DNA from: Antarcticimicrobium sp033791545
GTDB taxonomy: Bacteria; Pseudomonadota; Alphaproteobacteria; Rhodobacterales; Rhodobacteraceae
Length of the DNA: 64,000 nucleotides
Assembly: GCA_033791545.1 (NCBI GenBank)
Contig: JASJGL010000061.1
Location: 1 to 64,000, forward strand
Reading direction: 5' to 3'
The notes under the pieces are model-generated. The model was not told the DNA's origin. It saw nothing but the letters and a program-made list of their open reading frames with translations, and did not search any database. This document shows, piece by piece, positions 16,952 through 25,464 of this stretch. Position 1 is the first letter of the stretch; each line of letters opens with the position of its first letter. The position numbers and the translations under genes are program-made.

Positions 16952-19900
16952 GCCCACGGGACGACGCCACCGAACGGCAGGTGCAAGCGGCACGGCCAGA
17001 TGCCTCGACTTGGCTGGCGGCCAACGCCGGGTCGGGCAAGACGCGGGTGCTGACCGACCGGGTGGCGCGGCTGTTGCTGGCGGATGTGGAGCCGCAGCAC
17101 ATCCTGTGCCTCACCTATACCAAGGCGGCGGCAAGCGAGATGCAGAACCGGCTGTTCAAACGCCTTGGCGAATGGGCGATGCTGGAGGACAAGGCGTTAC
17201 GCGGCCAGTTGGAGGGGCTGGGTGCCGAGGGGGCGATCACGCCAGAGCGGCTGGGCCATGCCCGCACCCTGTTCGCCCGCGCCATCGAAACCCCGGGCGG
17301 GCTGAAGATCCAGACGATTCACTCGTTCTGCGCCTCGTTGCTGCGCCGCTTCCCGCTGGAGGCCGGGGTAAGCCCGCAGTTTTCCGAGATGGAGGACCGG
17401 GCCGCCGCGCTGCTGCGCGAGGAGATCGTCGAGGATTTCGCCGACGGGCCGCAGGCCGCCTTGATCGCCACGCTGGCGCAGCACCTGACCGATACGGATT
17501 TCAGCGCCTTGACCGCCGCCGTAACCGGCAAGCGCGCGGCCTTTGCGCAACCGCTGGAGATGACCGCGCTGCTGGCGCTGTTCGATCTGCCAACGGGCTT
17601 TGACGAAGACACGCTGAGCGCCGAGGTGTTTCTGGGCGGCGAGGGCGATCTGTTGGCGCAGCTGTGCACTGTGCTGGACAGTGGCAAAAGCACCGATCAA
17701 AAGGCGGCGGCAAAGCTTGCCACGATATCCGATCCGGGCCTGCCCGATCTGCCCGTGTTGGAGGGTGTCTTTCTGACCGGTGCCGGCGCGAAAGAGCCGT
17801 TTTCGGCCAAGTTAGGGTCTTTTCCAACCAAGGATCTGCGCAACGACCACCCCGATCTGATGGACCGGGTGGAACCCCTGATGTTGCGCGTCGAGGCCGC
17901 CCGCGCGCGGCGGTTGGGGTTGGCGGCGGCGCGAAAATCGCAGGCGCTTCACGCCTTTGCCGCCGCGTTCCTGCCCGAGTATGAGCGCCGCAAACAGCTG
18001 CGCGGCTGGCTCGATTTCGACGACCTGATCCTGAAGACCCGGCAGCTTTTGAACGATCCCGGCGTCGCCGCTTGGGTGCTGTACCGGCTGGATGGTGGCA
18101 TTGATCATATCCTCGTGGACGAGGCGCAGGATACCAGCCCGGAACAATGGGACGTGATCGAGAAACTGGCGCAGGAATTCACCTCTGGTCAGGGCGCGCG
18201 GGCGGATGTCGAGCGCACGATCTTTGTCGTCGGCGACAAGAAACAGTCGATCTATTCGTTCCAGGGCGCCGATCCGGACGCCTTTGACCGGATGCAAGCC
18301 GAGTTTTCCAAACGTCTTGAGGATACCGGCGCGGGGTTGCAGGATCTGACGCTGGAATATTCCTTTCGCTCGGCACAGGCGATCCTGCAGCTTGTCGATC
18401 TGGTGTTCGAGGGCCGGGGCGAGGCCGGGTTTCCCAAGGGTTCGCTGCACCGGGCGTTCAAATCCGATCTGCCCGGGCGCGTCGATCTCTGGCCGGTGGT
18501 GGAAAAGGTCGAGGATGACGTCGAGGGCGACTGGACCAACCCGGTGGACCGCCCCGGTGCGCGCCATCACACCGTGGTTCTGGCCGAACGAATCGCCGCC
18601 GGTATCAAGGCGATGATCGACGGCGGGGAAACCGTGCCGGTGGATGGGGCCGAGCCCGGCACATTTCGCCGCCGCCCGGTGCAGGCCGGCGATTTCCTGA
18701 TCTTGGTGCAACGCCGGTCCGATCTGTTCGCCGAGATCATTCGCGCCTGCAAATCCGCGCGCCTTCCCATCGCGGGGGCCGACCGGCTCAAGGTCGGGGC
18801 GGAACTGGCGGTCAAGGATCTGGCGGCGCTGCTGCGCTTTCTCGCCACGCCGGAAGATGACCTGTCGCTGGCGACGGTGTTGAAATCTCCGCTGCTGGGC
18901 TGGGGCGAACAGGGGCTGTTCGATCTGGCGCATCGGCGCGAAAAACGCTTTCTCTGGCAGGCGTTGCGCGATCGGGCCTCGGAATTTCCCGAAACGCTGG
19001 CGCTGCTGAACGATCTGCGCAACCAGACCGATTTTCTGCGCCCCTATGATCTGATCGAACGCATCCTGACCCGCCACGATGGTCGCCGCCGCCTGTTGGC
19101 GCGGCTTGGCGCCGAGGCCGAGGACGGGATCAACGCGCTGCTCAGCCAGGCGCTGGCCTATGAACGCAGCGCGATTCCCAGCCTGACCGGGTTTCTGGTG
19201 TGGATGGAAACCGACGATCTGGAGATCAAGCGCCAGATGGGCAGCGCCGGCAACATGATCCGGGTGATGACGGTGCATGGCGCCAAGGGGTTGGAATCGC
19301 CAATTGTCATCCTGCCCGATACCGGCAAACGACGCCCCCCCAACATGGCGCAGGTGATGATGGCCGAGGGCGTGCCGCTGTGGCGCGCGGCGGCGACCGA
19401 CATGCCACCGGCGCTGACCCGGGCGCGGGATGCCGCGCTGGCCAAGCAAATGTACGAAAGGCTGCGGCTTTTGTACGTTGCGCTGACCCGGGCCGAGAAA
19501 TGGCTGATCGTCGCCGCCGCGGGCGACTTGGATAAGAACGGCGACAGTTGGTACCAGATGGTGCAGGCCGCGATGACCCGCGCCGGGGCGGTGCCGCAGA
19601 GGTTCGAGGGCGGCTCCGGTCTGCGCTATGAGGTCGGCGACTGGACCGGGCCGGAACCGATCGCGATCGAGCAGCCGGTGAAACATTGCGTTCCGCTGCC
19701 GGGCTTTCTGCTGCAAGACGCCGCGCCGCCCGCAGATATCCTGCCAACGCTGGGGCCCTCGGATCTGGGTGGGGCCAAGGCGCTGCCGGGCGAGGCCGGG
19801 CAGGACGAGGAGATCGCGAAGGCGCGCGGGACGCGAATTCACCTGTTGCTGGAACATCTGCCCGCGATGGCGGAGGACGAGTGGGAGGCGGCGGCAGAAC

Positions 19901-20331
19901 ATCTGCTATCCGAGGTGCCCGAGGCAGAGCGCGCCGAGCTGCTGGCCGAGGCGCGCGGCGTCTTGCGCGCGCCGGAGCTGTCCGCCGTCTTTGCCCCCGA
20001 TGCGCTGACCGAGGTGCCGGTAAGCGCGCCACTGGGTGCGCGGCGGTTGCACGGGGTGATCGACCGGCTGCTCATTTCGTCCGAGCGGATCCTTGCGGTG
20101 GATTTCAAATCCAACGCCACGGTGCCGACGCGGGCCGAAGACTGCCCCGAAGGGTTGTTGCGACAAATGGGCGCCTATGCCGACGCGCTGGCGCAGATCT
20201 ATCCCGGCATTCCGGTCGAAACCGCCCTGCTTTGGACCCGCTCGGCACAGCTTATGGCACTGCCGCACGATCTTGTGACAGCGGCGCTTGCGCGGGCGGG
20301 TCACCTTGACGATACAGGTGGCGCTGCCTAA
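16948..20331 (+). CDS. addA: AddA helicase-nuclease subunit
   Basis: A 1127-residue UvrD-type helicase fused to a C-terminal RecB-like nuclease. Motifs in order: Walker A ANAGSGKTRVLTDR (about 24-37), CLTYTKAAASEM (motif Ia), HILVDEAQDTSPEQW (motif II), VVGDKKQSIYSFQGADP (motif III), VMTVHGAKGLESPIV (motif V), RLLYVALTRAEKW (motif VI). The nuclease active site is VIDRLLISSERILAVDFKS near residue 1045. With AddB it unwinds and resects DNA ends for RecA loading. The start overlaps addB by 4 bases. Confidence 0.95.
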   Translation: MSPRDDATERQVQAARPDASTWLAANAGSGKTRVLTDRVARLLLADVEPQHILCLTYTKAAASEMQNRLFKRLGEWAMLEDKALRGQLEGLGAEGAITPERLGHARTLFARAIETPGGLKIQTIHSFCASLLRRFPLEAGVSPQFSEMEDRAAALLREEIVEDFADGPQAALIATLAQHLTDTDFSALTAAVTGKRAAFAQPLEMTALLALFDLPTGFDEDTLSAEVFLGGEGDLLAQLCTVLDSGKSTDQKAAAKLATISDPGLPDLPVLEGVFLTGAGAKEPFSAKLGSFPTKDLRNDHPDLMDRVEPLMLRVEAARARRLGLAAARKSQALHAFAAAFLPEYERRKQLRGWLDFDDLILKTRQLLNDPGVAAWVLYRLDGGIDHILVDEAQDTSPEQWDVIEKLAQEFTSGQGARADVERTIFVVGDKKQSIYSFQGADPDAFDRMQAEFSKRLEDTGAGLQDLTLEYSFRSAQAILQLVDLVFEGRGEAGFPKGSLHRAFKSDLPGRVDLWPVVEKVEDDVEGDWTNPVDRPGARHHTVVLAERIAAGIKAMIDGGETVPVDGAEPGTFRRRPVQAGDFLILVQRRSDLFAEIIRACKSARLPIAGADRLKVGAELAVKDLAALLRFLATPEDDLSLATVLKSPLLGWGEQGLFDLAHRREKRFLWQALRDRASEFPETLALLNDLRNQTDFLRPYDLIERILTRHDGRRRLLARLGAEAEDGINALLSQALAYERSAIPSLTGFLVWMETDDLEIKRQMGSAGNMIRVMTVHGAKGLESPIVILPDTGKRRPPNMAQVMMAEGVPLWRAAATDMPPALTRARDAALAKQMYERLRLLYVALTRAEKWLIVAAAGDLDKNGDSWYQMVQAAMTRAGAVPQRFEGGSGLRYEVGDWTGPEPIAIEQPVKHCVPLPGFLLQDAAPPADILPTLGPSDLGGAKALPGEAGQDEEIAKARGTRIHLLLEHLPAMAEDEWEAAAEHLLSEVPEAERAELLAEARGVLRAPELSAVFAPDALTEVPVSAPLGARRLHGVIDRLLISSERILAVDFKSNATVPTRAEDCPEGLLRQMGAYADALAQIYPGIPVETALLWTRSAQLMALPHDLVTAALARAGHLDDTGGAA

Positions 20332-20366
20332 CTTCGCACCAAGCCTTTCGCATCAGGAGAATGACC

Positions 20367-20687
20367 ATGGCCACCGTTGCCGTTACCGATGACACCTTCG
20401 ACAAGGAAGTCAAACAATCCGCCGTCCCCGTCGTGGTGGATTTCTGGGCCGAGTGGTGCGGCCCCTGCAAGCAGATCGGCCCGGCACTTGAAGAGTTGGC
20501 TGCGGAATATGGCGACAAGATCAAGGTCGCCAAGGTGGACGTGGACTCCAACCCCAACACCGCCGCCGCCATGGGCGTGCGTGGCATTCCCGCGCTGTTC
20601 ATCTTCAAAGACGGTCAGGTGATTTCGAACCGCGCCGGCGCGGCCCCGAAAGCGGCGCTGCAAAGCTGGATCGACGAATCGATCTGA
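20367..20687 (+). CDS. trxA: Thioredoxin 1
   Basis: A 106-residue cytosolic thiol-disulfide reductase. The active site WCGPCK has Cys31 and Cys34, and the cis-proline segment is RGIPALFIFKDG. ATG 20367 is preferred over the ATG two codons earlier because AGGAGA lies 6 bases before it and directly abuts the other. It follows addA by 35 bases and is the last gene of the run, closed by a hairpin terminator. Confidence 0.96.
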   Translation: MATVAVTDDTFDKEVKQSAVPVVVDFWAEWCGPCKQIGPALEELAAEYGDKIKVAKVDVDSNPNTAAAMGVRGIPALFIFKDGQVISNRAGAAPKAALQSWIDESI

Positions 20688-20707
20688 TCTTATTTTCGCG
20701 TTGAATT

Positions 20708-21661
20708 TCAAAGGGGTGCCTGCGGGTGCCCCTTTTTCTTTGTGGCTTGAACCGGCCAGCCCGCCCGTTCAAATGCGGCGCGGATTTTTTCCGGAGCCTC
20801 GGGCCGCCCGGCATTGATCGACATCTGCTGCCAGATCCAATGCAGATACCCGGCATAGTCTGGCCGCATGAGGGGCGCGGCGTGCAGGGCCTGCTCTGCC
20901 CCCAGTCGCGTGGCATCTGCGGTGATGTGGTGGAAATCGGCGCGGGCGAACAGCACGGCGGGTTTGCCAAAGAAAAACCCGTTGAACGCGGCGCTGGAAT
21001 TCTGCGTCGCCACGTAATCGCAGCCCCTCAGCCAGCGCTCCATCTCGCCCAGCGTGACGGTCAAACGGGGGCTGTCCCGCTCCAATCGCTCCAGCGCGGC
21101 AAGTTCACCTTCGGAGTAGCTCTCCTTTGGGTGCAAAGCCGCTATGACCGGACGGGGATCATGGGCCAAGACCGCGCGCAGCATGTCGAGCGGTGAGCAG
21201 CTTTGGAACGAGCGATGGTGCAGCAGCCGCCCTTGCAGCGGCACATAGGTAAAGCCGTCGCGGGTGGCGGTTTGCGGCGCGTCGAAAAACAGCCGCTGTT
21301 GCCAGAAGCGATAAAAGCGATCCGCCTCTTTGCGCGGCACGGCATCGGTGGGAAAGACGGTTTTGGCCACATGCCAGTCCCAGCGTTGGCCGCTGGGTTC
21401 GATCGCCCAGAACGGATAGTGATAGACCCGGCGCAGGGTCAGGGCGCGGTCATGGTTCGGCTCGGCCATGTGAAACAGGGCATAGCCGGGTCGGGTGGCC
21501 GAGGCGGCACGCTCATCGTCAGTGTCCGGGCGATAGGCGAGAGTGAAGCCAGCCCCGCGCAAGACCTCACCAACGAGACGCAGGAAATTATGCTGCCCGG
21601 CCTGTGCGCTCTGACGCAGACCGTCTTCAAGATAGAAGGTGACGCGGGGCGGTTCGCTCAT
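20708..21661 (-). CDS. Capsule polysaccharide transferase-like protein (KpsS/KpsC-related fold), orphan
   Basis: A 317-residue soluble protein with no signal peptide. The segment GCDYVATQNSSAAFNGFFFG (about residues 210-230) followed by KPAVLFARADFHHI matches the NSS...GKPV pattern of KpsS/KpsC-type capsule transferases and related glycosyltransferases. VIAALHPKESYSEGEL resembles the HPK segment in the same fold. The family link is by eye and the substrate is unknown. It stands alone between trxA and hslVU, converging on trxA with a shared terminator. A GTG or ATG alternative start is not needed: ATG 21661 gives MSEPPRVTFYLEDGLRQSA. Confidence 0.5.
   Translation of the reverse strand: MSEPPRVTFYLEDGLRQSAQAGQHNFLRLVGEVLRGAGFTLAYRPDTDDERAASATRPGYALFHMAEPNHDRALTLRRVYHYPFWAIEPSGQRWDWHVAKTVFPTDAVPRKEADRFYRFWQQRLFFDAPQTATRDGFTYVPLQGRLLHHRSFQSCSPLDMLRAVLAHDPRPVIAALHPKESYSEGELAALERLERDSPRLTVTLGEMERWLRGCDYVATQNSSAAFNGFFFGKPAVLFARADFHHITADATRLGAEQALHAAPLMRPDYAGYLHWIWQQMSINAGRPEAPEKIRAAFERAGWPVQATKKKGHPQAPL
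20710..20736 (+). terminator. Rho-independent terminator after trxA
   Basis: AAAGGGGTGCC (20710-20720) pairs with GGTGCCCCTTT (20724-20734), with two G-U pairs in the inner stem, and is followed by more Ts. It lies inside the 3' end of the convergent gene at 20708-21661. Confidence 0.85.
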
Positions 21662-21711
21662 GCCCGCACGCTAGTGGGGGTTGGCAGGCCGGGCAAGCGC
21701 GGGCAGCCACC

Positions 21712-21740
21712 CTTGTGTGCAAGAGACGCCCCGTCCATAT
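21712..21740 (+). promoter_or_regulatory. Possible heat-shock (RpoH-type) promoter of hslVU
   Basis: CTTGTG (21712-21717), a 17-base spacer and CCATAT (21735-21740) resemble the CTTG...CCAT pattern of alphaproteobacterial RpoH promoters. It ends 26 bases before the hslV ATG. hslVU is a known heat-shock operon. Confidence 0.4.
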
Positions 21741-21766
21741 AGACAGGCAACGATCAGGAGGCGCAG

Positions 21767-22324
21767 ATGAGCGAAAATTCCTTTCCCGGCTGGCACGGCA
21801 CCACGATCATCGGCGTTCGCAAGGGCGGACAGGTGGTGATTGCGGGCGATGGTCAGGTATCCCTGGGCAACACGGTGATCAAAGGCACCGCGCGCAAGGT
21901 GCGCCGCCTGTCCCCCGGCGGCACCGACGTGGTGGCGGGGTTCGCCGGATCGACGGCAGATGCCTTTACCCTGCTGGAGCGGTTGGAGACCAAGCTGGAA
22001 GCGACGCCGGGCCAATTGCAGCGCGCGGCGGTCGAGCTGGCAAAAGACTGGCGCACCGACAAATACCTGCAAAAGCTGGAAGCGATGCTGATCGTCAGCG
22101 ATGGGCGCGAGATCTATGTGATCACCGGCGCGGGTGACGTGCTGGAGCCGGAACATGACGTCGCCGCAATCGGATCGGGCGGCAACTTTGCGCTCGCCGC
22201 CGCGCGGGGGCTGATGGAAACCGATCTGTCGGCCGAGGAAATCGCGCGCAAGGCGATGGCGATTGCCGCCGATATCTGTGTCTTTACCAATGGAAATGTG
22301 ACGGTGGAGACGATCAAGGGCTAG
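21767..22324 (+). CDS. hslV: ATP-dependent protease peptidase subunit HslV (ClpQ)
   Basis: A 185-residue proteasome-beta-like threonine protease that forms a double hexamer capped by HslU. Mature enzyme should begin at Thr12 in GWHGTTIIGVRKGG after removal of the propeptide. Other family segments are VVIAGDGQVSLGNTV, RKVRRL, VVAGFAGSTADAFTLLE and the AIGSGGNFALAAARGLM substrate-site loop. AGGAGG precedes the ATG. hslU follows after 58 bases. Degrades misfolded proteins in heat stress. Confidence 0.97.
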   Translation: MSENSFPGWHGTTIIGVRKGGQVVIAGDGQVSLGNTVIKGTARKVRRLSPGGTDVVAGFAGSTADAFTLLERLETKLEATPGQLQRAAVELAKDWRTDKYLQKLEAMLIVSDGREIYVITGAGDVLEPEHDVAAIGSGGNFALAAARGLMETDLSAEEIARKAMAIAADICVFTNGNVTVETIKG

Positions 22325-22382
22325 ATCCCCGCGATCTGACCCGCCGCTTTCCCCCCAGACTTGTGACGCCGGAAGGACCAAC

Positions 22383-23690
22383 ATGACCGACCTGACCCCC
22401 CGTGAAATCGTGTCCGAACTGGACCGCTACATCATCGGCCAGAATGACGCCAAACGGGCTGTGGCCGTGGCGCTGCGCAACCGCTGGCGGCGCAAACAAT
22501 TGTCGGATGATCTGAGGGACGAGGTCTATCCCAAGAACATCCTGATGATCGGGCCCACCGGCGTCGGCAAGACCGAAATCAGCCGTCGGTTGGCCAAGCT
22601 CGCGCGCGCGCCCTTCATCAAGGTCGAGGCGACCAAGTTCACCGAGGTGGGCTATGTCGGGCGCGATGTGGAGCAGATCATCCGCGATCTGGTGGACAGC
22701 GCCATCATGCAGACCCGCGAGCGGATGCGCGAAGAGGTCAAGGCCCGGGCGCAGCAGGCCGCCGAAGAGCGGGTAATAGATGTCCTCGCGGGCGAAGGCG
22801 CGCGGGAAGGCACCCGCGATATGTTCCGCGCCAAGCTCAAATCCGGAGAGCTGGACAATACCGAGATCGAGTTGGAAGTCGCCGACAGCGCCAACCCGAT
22901 GCCGATGTTCGACATTCCGGGCCAGCCCGGCGGCCAGATGGGCATGCTGAATCTGGGCGATATGTTCGGCAAGGCGTTCGGCGGGCGCACCACGCGCAAG
23001 AAGATGACCGTTTCCGAAAGCTATGGCGTGCTGATCGGGGAAGAGGCCGACAAGCTGCTGGATGACGAGGCGGTGACGCGCGCCGCGCTGGAAGCGGTAG
23101 AGCAGAACGGAATCGTCTTTCTAGACGAGATCGACAAGGTGTGCGCCCGCTCGGATGCGCGTGGCGGCGATGTTTCCCGTGAAGGCGTGCAGCGCGATCT
23201 GTTGCCCTTGATCGAAGGGACCACGGTCAGCACCAAGCACGGGGCGGTCAAGACCGACCATATCCTGTTCATCGCCTCGGGCGCGTTCCATATCGCCAAA
23301 CCGTCGGACCTGCTGCCCGAATTGCAGGGCCGCTTGCCGATTCGGGTCGAGCTGCGGGCGCTGACCGAAGAGGATTTCGTGCGCATCCTGACCGAAACCG
23401 ACAATGCGCTGACCCGGCAATATACCGCGCTGATGGGCACCGAAGAGGTGAGCGTGTCCTTTACCGATGACGGCATCGCGGCACTGGCCAAGATCGCGGC
23501 CGAGGTCAATCAGACGATCGAGAATATCGGCGCGCGGCGGCTTTATACGGTGATGGAACGGGTGTTCGAGGAACTGTCCTTTACCGCGCCAGACCGCAGC
23601 GGAGAGGCGATCACGGTGGATGCGACCTTCGTGGACCGGAACCTTGGCGAATTGGTAAAATCCACCGATCTCAGTCGCTACGTGCTCTAG
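22383..23690 (+). CDS. hslU: ATP-dependent protease ATPase subunit HslU (ClpY)
   Basis: A 435-residue AAA+ unfoldase that feeds HslV. Walker A GPTGVGKT is at 57-64, the pore loop GYVGRDVEQ follows near residue 90, Walker B is IVFLDEIDK, sensor I lies in LFIASGAF, and the arginine finger/sensor II region is ENIGARRLYTVMERV. The C-terminal RYVL tail docks into HslV pockets. It is the second gene of the hslVU operon. Confidence 0.97.
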   Translation: MTDLTPREIVSELDRYIIGQNDAKRAVAVALRNRWRRKQLSDDLRDEVYPKNILMIGPTGVGKTEISRRLAKLARAPFIKVEATKFTEVGYVGRDVEQIIRDLVDSAIMQTRERMREEVKARAQQAAEERVIDVLAGEGAREGTRDMFRAKLKSGELDNTEIELEVADSANPMPMFDIPGQPGGQMGMLNLGDMFGKAFGGRTTRKKMTVSESYGVLIGEEADKLLDDEAVTRAALEAVEQNGIVFLDEIDKVCARSDARGGDVSREGVQRDLLPLIEGTTVSTKHGAVKTDHILFIASGAFHIAKPSDLLPELQGRLPIRVELRALTEEDFVRILTETDNALTRQYTALMGTEEVSVSFTDDGIAALAKIAAEVNQTIENIGARRLYTVMERVFEELSFTAPDRSGEAITVDATFVDRNLGELVKSTDLSRYVL

Positions 23691-23762
23691 ACCCGGCGGC
23701 ACAGGCCGCTATCCTGTGAGCGTAACGGTGGGGAGAAACACCCCCGGAGGGGGAGGGGCGCA

Positions 23763-24869
23763 ATGCGGCGTAGACAGATGTTGATGCTGATGACGGCGAC
23801 GGGTGTTTCCGCCTGCGCCGACCGGTTCCATGCGCCGCTGATGCCACAGGCCGCGGATGTGGGGGTCGTGCGGCAGATTTTTGTCGCCACCAACCGCGCC
23901 CCGGAGCCGGGCGGCTGGTTCACCGCGCAACGATCAGAACAGCTGACCTACATGAAGCTGGGGGTGGCGATCCCGCCAAGCCACAAGAAAGGACGGATTA
24001 AAAACGGATTCGCCCACCCTGACCCGCGGACCGATTTCACCATCGCCACGCGCGCGGATCTGGACGGGCGTCAGGGGTTTCGCACCGAGCTGGCCCGCAC
24101 GATCCGCAACGCACCGCCCGACCGGCGTGAAATCGCGGTGTATATCCACGGGTATAACAACAGTTTCTTTGACGGCGTGTTCCGCACCACGCAGATCATC
24201 CACGATTTCGACGTTCCGGCGACGGCTGTGCATTTCTCATGGCCCAGCGCGACGCACCCGCTCGGTTATACCTATGATCGCGACAGCGTGCTGTTTTCCC
24301 GCGATGCGCTGGAACAGCTTTTGAACGATCTGCGCGCCGCGAATCCCAAGCGCATCGTTCTGGTGGCGCATTCGCTGGGCACCATGCTGTTGATGGAGAC
24401 GCTGCGCCAGATCGAAATCGCTGATCCGGGCTGGAGCAAGCGCTCGCTTGGCGGGGTTGTTTTGATCTCGCCGGATCTGGATATCGAACTGTTCCGGATG
24501 CAGGCCAAGCGGTTCCGCGATTTGCCGCAACCGTTTGCGATTTTCGTCTCGAAACGGGACAAGGCGCTAGCGCTGTCGGCCCGGATCAATGGCGCTGGTG
24601 CCCGGTTGGGCAATCTGAGAGACCCCGAAGCGCTTGGCGATTTCCCGGTCACGATCTTGGATGTCAGCGAATTCAGCAGTAGCAACAGCCATTTCACCCT
24701 CGGCACCTCGCCGGTGTTGATATCGCTATTGGCGAACAGCGCGCCGATGGGGGACGCGTTCCAGTCTGACAGGTCTGGGCGTTCGGGGCTGTTGCCGGGG
24801 ACGGTGCTGACAGTGCGCAACGCGACGCAATTGATCCTGTCGCCCGATCTACTGCTTTCCAAACTGTAG
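23763..24869 (+). CDS. DUF900 alpha/beta hydrolase, probable lipoprotein
   Basis: A 368-residue protein. The N-terminus MRRRQMLMLMTATGVSACAD fits a short lipoprotein signal with lipobox VSAC, Cys18. The hydrolase core shows VYIHGYNNSFFDGVFRT (oxyanion strand), HFSWPS, and the nucleophile elbow LVAHSLGTMLLME. An Asp and a His (FSSSNSHF) follow in the usual order. DUF900 proteins are esterase-like and unassigned. The ribosome site GGAGGGGGAGGGG is strong but pairs with an adjacent CCCCC (23741-23745), which could restrain translation. It follows hslU by 72 bases. Confidence 0.8.
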   Translation: MRRRQMLMLMTATGVSACADRFHAPLMPQAADVGVVRQIFVATNRAPEPGGWFTAQRSEQLTYMKLGVAIPPSHKKGRIKNGFAHPDPRTDFTIATRADLDGRQGFRTELARTIRNAPPDRREIAVYIHGYNNSFFDGVFRTTQIIHDFDVPATAVHFSWPSATHPLGYTYDRDSVLFSRDALEQLLNDLRAANPKRIVLVAHSLGTMLLMETLRQIEIADPGWSKRSLGGVVLISPDLDIELFRMQAKRFRDLPQPFAIFVSKRDKALALSARINGAGARLGNLRDPEALGDFPVTILDVSEFSSSNSHFTLGTSPVLISLLANSAPMGDAFQSDRSGRSGLLPGTVLTVRNATQLILSPDLLLSKL

Positions 24870-24873
24870 CGCG

Positions 24874-25464
24874 CTATCGCGTGCGACGCAGATAGACGTA
24901 ATAGGCCCCCTCACCGCCGTGGCTGACATGGGCCGCGCTGATTTGCAGCACCGCCTGCGATAGCGGAGACATCGACAGCCACTGCGGCACCTGATGTTTC
25001 AACACCCCACGGGGGGTGGGGATCGGTCCGTGATCGGCGCTGCGTTTGCCCTTGCCGGTGATCACCAGCACCAACCGTCGCCCGCCAGCCTGCGACGACA
25101 GGATAAACTGCACCAGCGCCGGGTGGGCGCTGTCCTGTCGCATCCCGTGCAGATCCAGCCGGGCTTCGGGCTTGAGCTTGCCGCGTTTCATCCGGGTGAA
25201 GGCTTTGCGATCCATTTGCACCGACGAGGTCCGAAGTTGCTCGGCCATCGAGGGTTTAAGGCTGTGCCGGGCGGGGGCGGGTTTCGCCGCCTGACCGAGG
25301 TCGAACTGCTCGATCGTCATCGGCTCGCGCGGGGTCATGGCCTTGGGTCTGGGCTTGGGCGCGGGAAGGGGGGGCTGAGGCCGGGTCGGATGCAGGCGTT
25401 CGGCCTGATCCGCGACCTTGCGCCACAGCTCCAGCTCATCCTTTCTGAGCTTTCTGCGCGCCAT
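24874..25464 (-). CDS. Smr domain protein (MutS2 C-terminal-like)
   Basis: A 196-residue protein. The N-terminal 80 residues are proline- and basic-rich. The C-terminal Smr domain has the signature LDLHGMRQDSAHPALVQFI and the VITGKGKRSADHG segment with GVLKHQVPQWL. Smr domains act as endonucleases on branched DNA or mRNA; stand-alone bacterial members have varied roles. ATG 25464 overlaps the mltA stop by one base, so the two are coupled. It converges on the DUF900 gene with 4 bases between stops. Confidence 0.88.
   Translation of the reverse strand: MARRKLRKDELELWRKVADQAERLHPTRPQPPLPAPKPRPKAMTPREPMTIEQFDLGQAAKPAPARHSLKPSMAEQLRTSSVQMDRKAFTRMKRGKLKPEARLDLHGMRQDSAHPALVQFILSSQAGGRRLVLVITGKGKRSADHGPIPTPRGVLKHQVPQWLSMSPLSQAVLQISAAHVSHGGEGAYYVYLRRTR

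Noticed and set aside
17812..19902. 696-codon minus-strand frame opposite addA
   Set aside because: AddA carries all helicase and nuclease motifs on the plus strand; the antisense frame is rich in His, Gln, Arg and Pro, as expected of shadows.
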